Source: B21-G16 sp003644825 [NCBI: Candidatus Zhuqueibacterota bacterium] (GTDB lineage: Bacteria > SM23-31 > B21-G16). Taken from it: a stretch of 8,164 nucleotides of DNA. Numbering within the stretch: position 1 is the first letter of the stretch; each line of letters opens with the position of its first letter. The position numbers and the translations under genes are program-made. The stretch is taken from assembly GCA_003644825.1 (NCBI GenBank), contig QNDJ01000055.1, positions 1 through 8,164 on the forward strand, in the 5' to 3' direction. Below, piece after piece: positions 6,721 through 8,164 of this stretch. The notes below the pieces were generated by a model, which was not told the DNA's origin, did not search any database, and saw nothing but the letters and a program-made list of their open reading frames with translations.

Positions 6721-6737
6721 TCATTTCAACTGAAAAG
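6721..6737 (+). promoter_or_regulatory. palindromic TTTCA-AC-TGAAA element, candidate operator 1
   Basis: TCATTTCAACTGAAAAG matches 15 of 17 positions of the element at 7238-7254. Its core TTTCA (6724-6728) and TGAAA (6731-6735) are inverted. It lies in the predicted 5' leader, just downstream of the transcription start. The repeated placement after a promoter suggests a repressor site; the regulator is not in the window. Confidence 0.4.
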
Positions 6738-6763
6738 TCAAAAGAGGTTTAAATAAATGATTT

Positions 6764-7180
6764 ATGAATTTATCCGGGTATGTTTATATGAAGGATGATA
6801 AAGTCTGGTGGTTTTGCCATAGGTGCAGATACAACTGGAAAGGAAAAATGCCATCAGAAAGACTTAAATTAGCTTACTGCACAAGGTGTAGAAATTACCC
6901 TGTTGTTCCTGGTTATGATAATAAAAAATGGAGTCAAATCAGAAATGAAATATTAAAAAGGGATGGTTATAAATGTATGATGTGTGGTTCAAAGGAAAGA
7001 TTAGAAATTCATCATATAATACCCGTTTAAAAAGGAGGTGAAAGTAATGAAGAAAATTTAATAACTTTATATTCCAGCTGTCACTATAAAAAACATAACA
7101 ATATTTTTAACTTTTTGACTATAATAATTAGTATTATAATAATATCATTCATCTTATATTTTTTATTGGTGAAAAGATAA
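6764..7180 (+). pseudogene. zinc-ribbon HNH endonuclease, interrupted by an in-frame stop
   Basis: HNH proteins cleave DNA; this copy is probably dead. Residues 1-88 carry a zinc ribbon (WWFCHRC near 16-22, and CTRC near 39-42), then the start of an HNH domain (RDGYKCMMCGSKERLEIHHIIPV). TAA at 7028-7030 stops it there. The same frame resumes at once with KGGESNEENLITLYSSCHYKKH, plainly the second half of the HNH domain, and runs to TAA at 7178-7180. The usual LCxxCH has become LYSSCH, losing a zinc Cys. The post-stop part ends in a hydrophobic stretch (FLTIIISIIIISFILYFLL) that would be a membrane segment. The start is doubtful: AAGAGG (6742-6747) is 16 bases from this ATG but 9 from an ATG at 6757 that opens only 13 codons in another frame. 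A sequencing error or recoding could also explain the stop, but the Cys loss favours decay. Confidence 0.75.
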
Positions 7181-7207
7181 TTAATTTTTAAGGAAATTTT
7201 GTTGAAA

Positions 7208-7236
7208 TTAACTTAATTGTTATTGTCAATTATAAT
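7208..7236 (+). promoter_or_regulatory. promoter candidate upstream of the methyltransferase
   Basis: TTAACT (7208-7213, four of six consensus) lies 17 bases before a perfect TATAAT (7231-7236). Transcription would start near 7243, leaving a leader of about 145 bases before the methyltransferase ATG. An alternative start closer to the gene is TTGATA at 7322-7327, with TAATAT at 7345-7350 (17-base spacing) or TATAAT at 7348-7353 (20-base spacing). Confidence 0.45.
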
Positions 7237-7237
7237 T

Positions 7238-7254
7238 TCATTTCAACTTGAAAG
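7238..7254 (+). promoter_or_regulatory. palindromic TTTCAA-C-TTGAAA element, candidate operator 2
   Basis: TTTCAA (7241-7246), C, TTGAAA (7248-7253) is a perfect 13-base palindrome, beginning almost directly after the TATAAT at 7231-7236 and so overlapping the predicted start of transcription. A further inverted match, GTTGAAAT (7201-7208) against ATTTCAAC (7240-7247), lies just upstream. The 17-base element repeats the one before the HNH gene. Confidence 0.45.
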
Positions 7255-7257
7255 ATG

Positions 7258-7286
7258 GGAAAACCAGAGTTTTCAAGAACTTTTCC
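7258..7286 (+). other. leader hairpins, possibly alternative
   Basis: GAAAAC (7259-7264), loop CAGA, GTTTTC (7269-7274) forms one hairpin. GGAAAA (7258-7263) can instead pair with TTTTCC (7281-7286). The two share their left arm and cannot form together. They lie in the predicted leader of the methyltransferase; a regulatory role is only a possibility. Confidence 0.25.
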
Positions 7287-7388
7287 AACTACTTATATCT
7301 CCAGATTATTCATAAAAACACTTGATATTTATTAAATATTTAAATAATATAATATTCGAATATATTAAAAAATCTGCGGAAGGAAATT

Positions 7389-8164
7389 ATGAAACCAGAT
7401 AATATAAATCAGTTACTAATTAGAAACTTAGAAACAAAAACTTTAACTTATAGTTCAGTTATTTTAAATAAGGAAAAGTTTATGAATTTTCTAAATAAGA
7501 TTGAAAATTTAGATAACTTAAATGCCCTAAAAAGTAAAGTAATTATATTAAAGAGTATAATAAATTCCTCTAAAATTGACAGGGAAGGATTAATAAATAT
7601 TGACTTAAATGGGGATACAGTCTCACTACGAAAAGATATTTTAACATCTGAATTGAACCAGATTTTAGAAGCAAAAACGTTGCAAAGAGCGAAATATTAT
7701 ACAAAAAGATTAAAAAATGGAATAAAAGAAGTTAAGACCAATAAAATAAATGATATAAACCTTCTGCGATGGAAAGAATATGATGAAATTATAACTGATA
7801 GTTTATGGATATTAGATAAAAGGGATTCTTCTGGTGCTCATATAGCCTGGTATTGGGGAAATTTCATTCCTCAGATTCCGCATCAAATAATGTTAAGATA
7901 TACAAAAAAAAGGGATTGGGTACTGGATACTTTTGTAGGAAGTGGCACGACTTTAATTGAATGCAGGCGGTTAGGAAGAAACGGCGTTGGCATAGAATTA
8001 AATCCAGATGTTGTCAAAAAAGCAAATGAGTTAATAAAAAAAGAATATAATAGATATAACATTAAAACAGAAATAGTAACAGGTGATTCAAGAAAGATAG
8101 ATATAAAAGAAATTCTGAGTAGATATGGAATAGATAAAGTACAACTCTTAATTATGCATCCACC
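7389..8164 (+). CDS. DNA methyltransferase (N6-adenine or N4-cytosine type), 3' end cut by the window
   Basis: It would transfer methyl from S-adenosylmethionine to an amino group of a DNA base. The 258 visible codons have no stop. Residues 1-135 are a Lys/Asn/Ile-rich, mainly helical region that I do not recognise. From about 140 the methylase core begins: a motif X-like stretch WYWGNFIPQIPHQIML (154-169), SAM-binding motif I VLDTFVGSGTT (178-188), motif II GVGIELNPD (199-207) and GDSRKID (232-238). The window ends in LLIMHPP (253-259), the start of catalytic motif IV, normally (D/N/S/H)PPY. GGAAGG (7378-7383) lies five bases before the ATG. By hand count none of its 33 Ile codons is ATC. 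The decayed HNH gene upstream suggests a former restriction-modification pair; a lone regulatory methylase is the alternative. The target site cannot be told. Confidence 0.85.
   Translation, partial: MKPDNINQLLIRNLETKTLTYSSVILNKEKFMNFLNKIENLDNLNALKSKVIILKSIINSSKIDREGLINIDLNGDTVSLRKDILTSELNQILEAKTLQRAKYYTKRLKNGIKEVKTNKINDINLLRWKEYDEIITDSLWILDKRDSSGAHIAWYWGNFIPQIPHQIMLRYTKKRDWVLDTFVGSGTTLIECRRLGRNGVGIELNPDVVKKANELIKKEYNRYNIKTEIVTGDSRKIDIKEILSRYGIDKVQLLIMHP

Noticed and set aside
6757-6798. ATG with well-spaced ribosome site as a leader peptide before the HNH gene
   Set aside because: It gives only 13 codons with no regulatory codon pattern. It may instead reflect an indel at the start of the decayed HNH gene.
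6179-8164. A genomic island integrated at the 3' end of tRNA-Leu
   Set aside because: I see no second copy of the tRNA 3' end downstream and no integrase. The window ends too soon to exclude it fully.

Overview
This AT-rich window holds an intact five-gene glycolysis/secretion operon followed by a tRNA gene. It is flanked by a repeat-filled intergenic desert on the left and a small restriction-modification-like accessory segment on the right. The genes are typical bacterial ones: Shine-Dalgarno sites (mostly purine-rich AAGGA/AGGAGG forms, best before gap), mostly TAA stops, standard code. The low G+C, the dispersed hairpin repeats and the order pfk-gap-pgk-tpiA-secG-tRNA-Leu suggest an uncultured, probably anaerobic bacterium of a candidate phylum of the Omnitrophota or Cloacimonadota kind. 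The phylum is a guess; nothing in the window fixes it.

Positions 1-1579 contain no gene I can support, apart from a possible tail of an upstream gene in the first 70 bases. The stretch is a patchwork of short hairpin-forming repeats of at least four kinds. One family has GGG/GGGA loops and stems that differ by paired changes. A second is the GAGCTCC-loop-GGAGC family, in both orientations. A third is a related GCCCC/GGGG element. The fourth is a CATTGCGAG...GCAAT family. They occur as composite, partly duplicated blocks, and one block recurs beyond the operon at 6309-6396. They resemble REP/MITE-type elements; no transposase is encoded here.

Positions 1580-6243 form one probable transcription unit. 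It encodes 6-phosphofructokinase, glyceraldehyde-3-phosphate dehydrogenase, phosphoglycerate kinase, triose-phosphate isomerase, SecG and tRNA-Leu(GAG), and ends at a 14-bp intrinsic terminator. The enzymes cover fructose-6-phosphate to 3-phosphoglycerate except aldolase. The phosphofructokinase carries Asp104 and Lys124 (E. coli numbering), the signature of the pyrophosphate-using type, so this pathway may save ATP by spending PPi.

Positions 6244-8164 are an accessory region. An HNH-nuclease gene is split by an in-frame TAA exactly inside the HNH domain and has also lost one zinc cysteine, so it looks like a pseudogene; its reading frame continues into a hydrophobic tail. Downstream is a DNA methyltransferase gene cut by the window end just inside its catalytic HPP(Y) motif. 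Both genes have a good promoter followed at once by nearly the same 17-base palindromic element, suggesting a shared regulator. The simplest reading is a decayed restriction-modification pair in which the nuclease died and the methylase survived.
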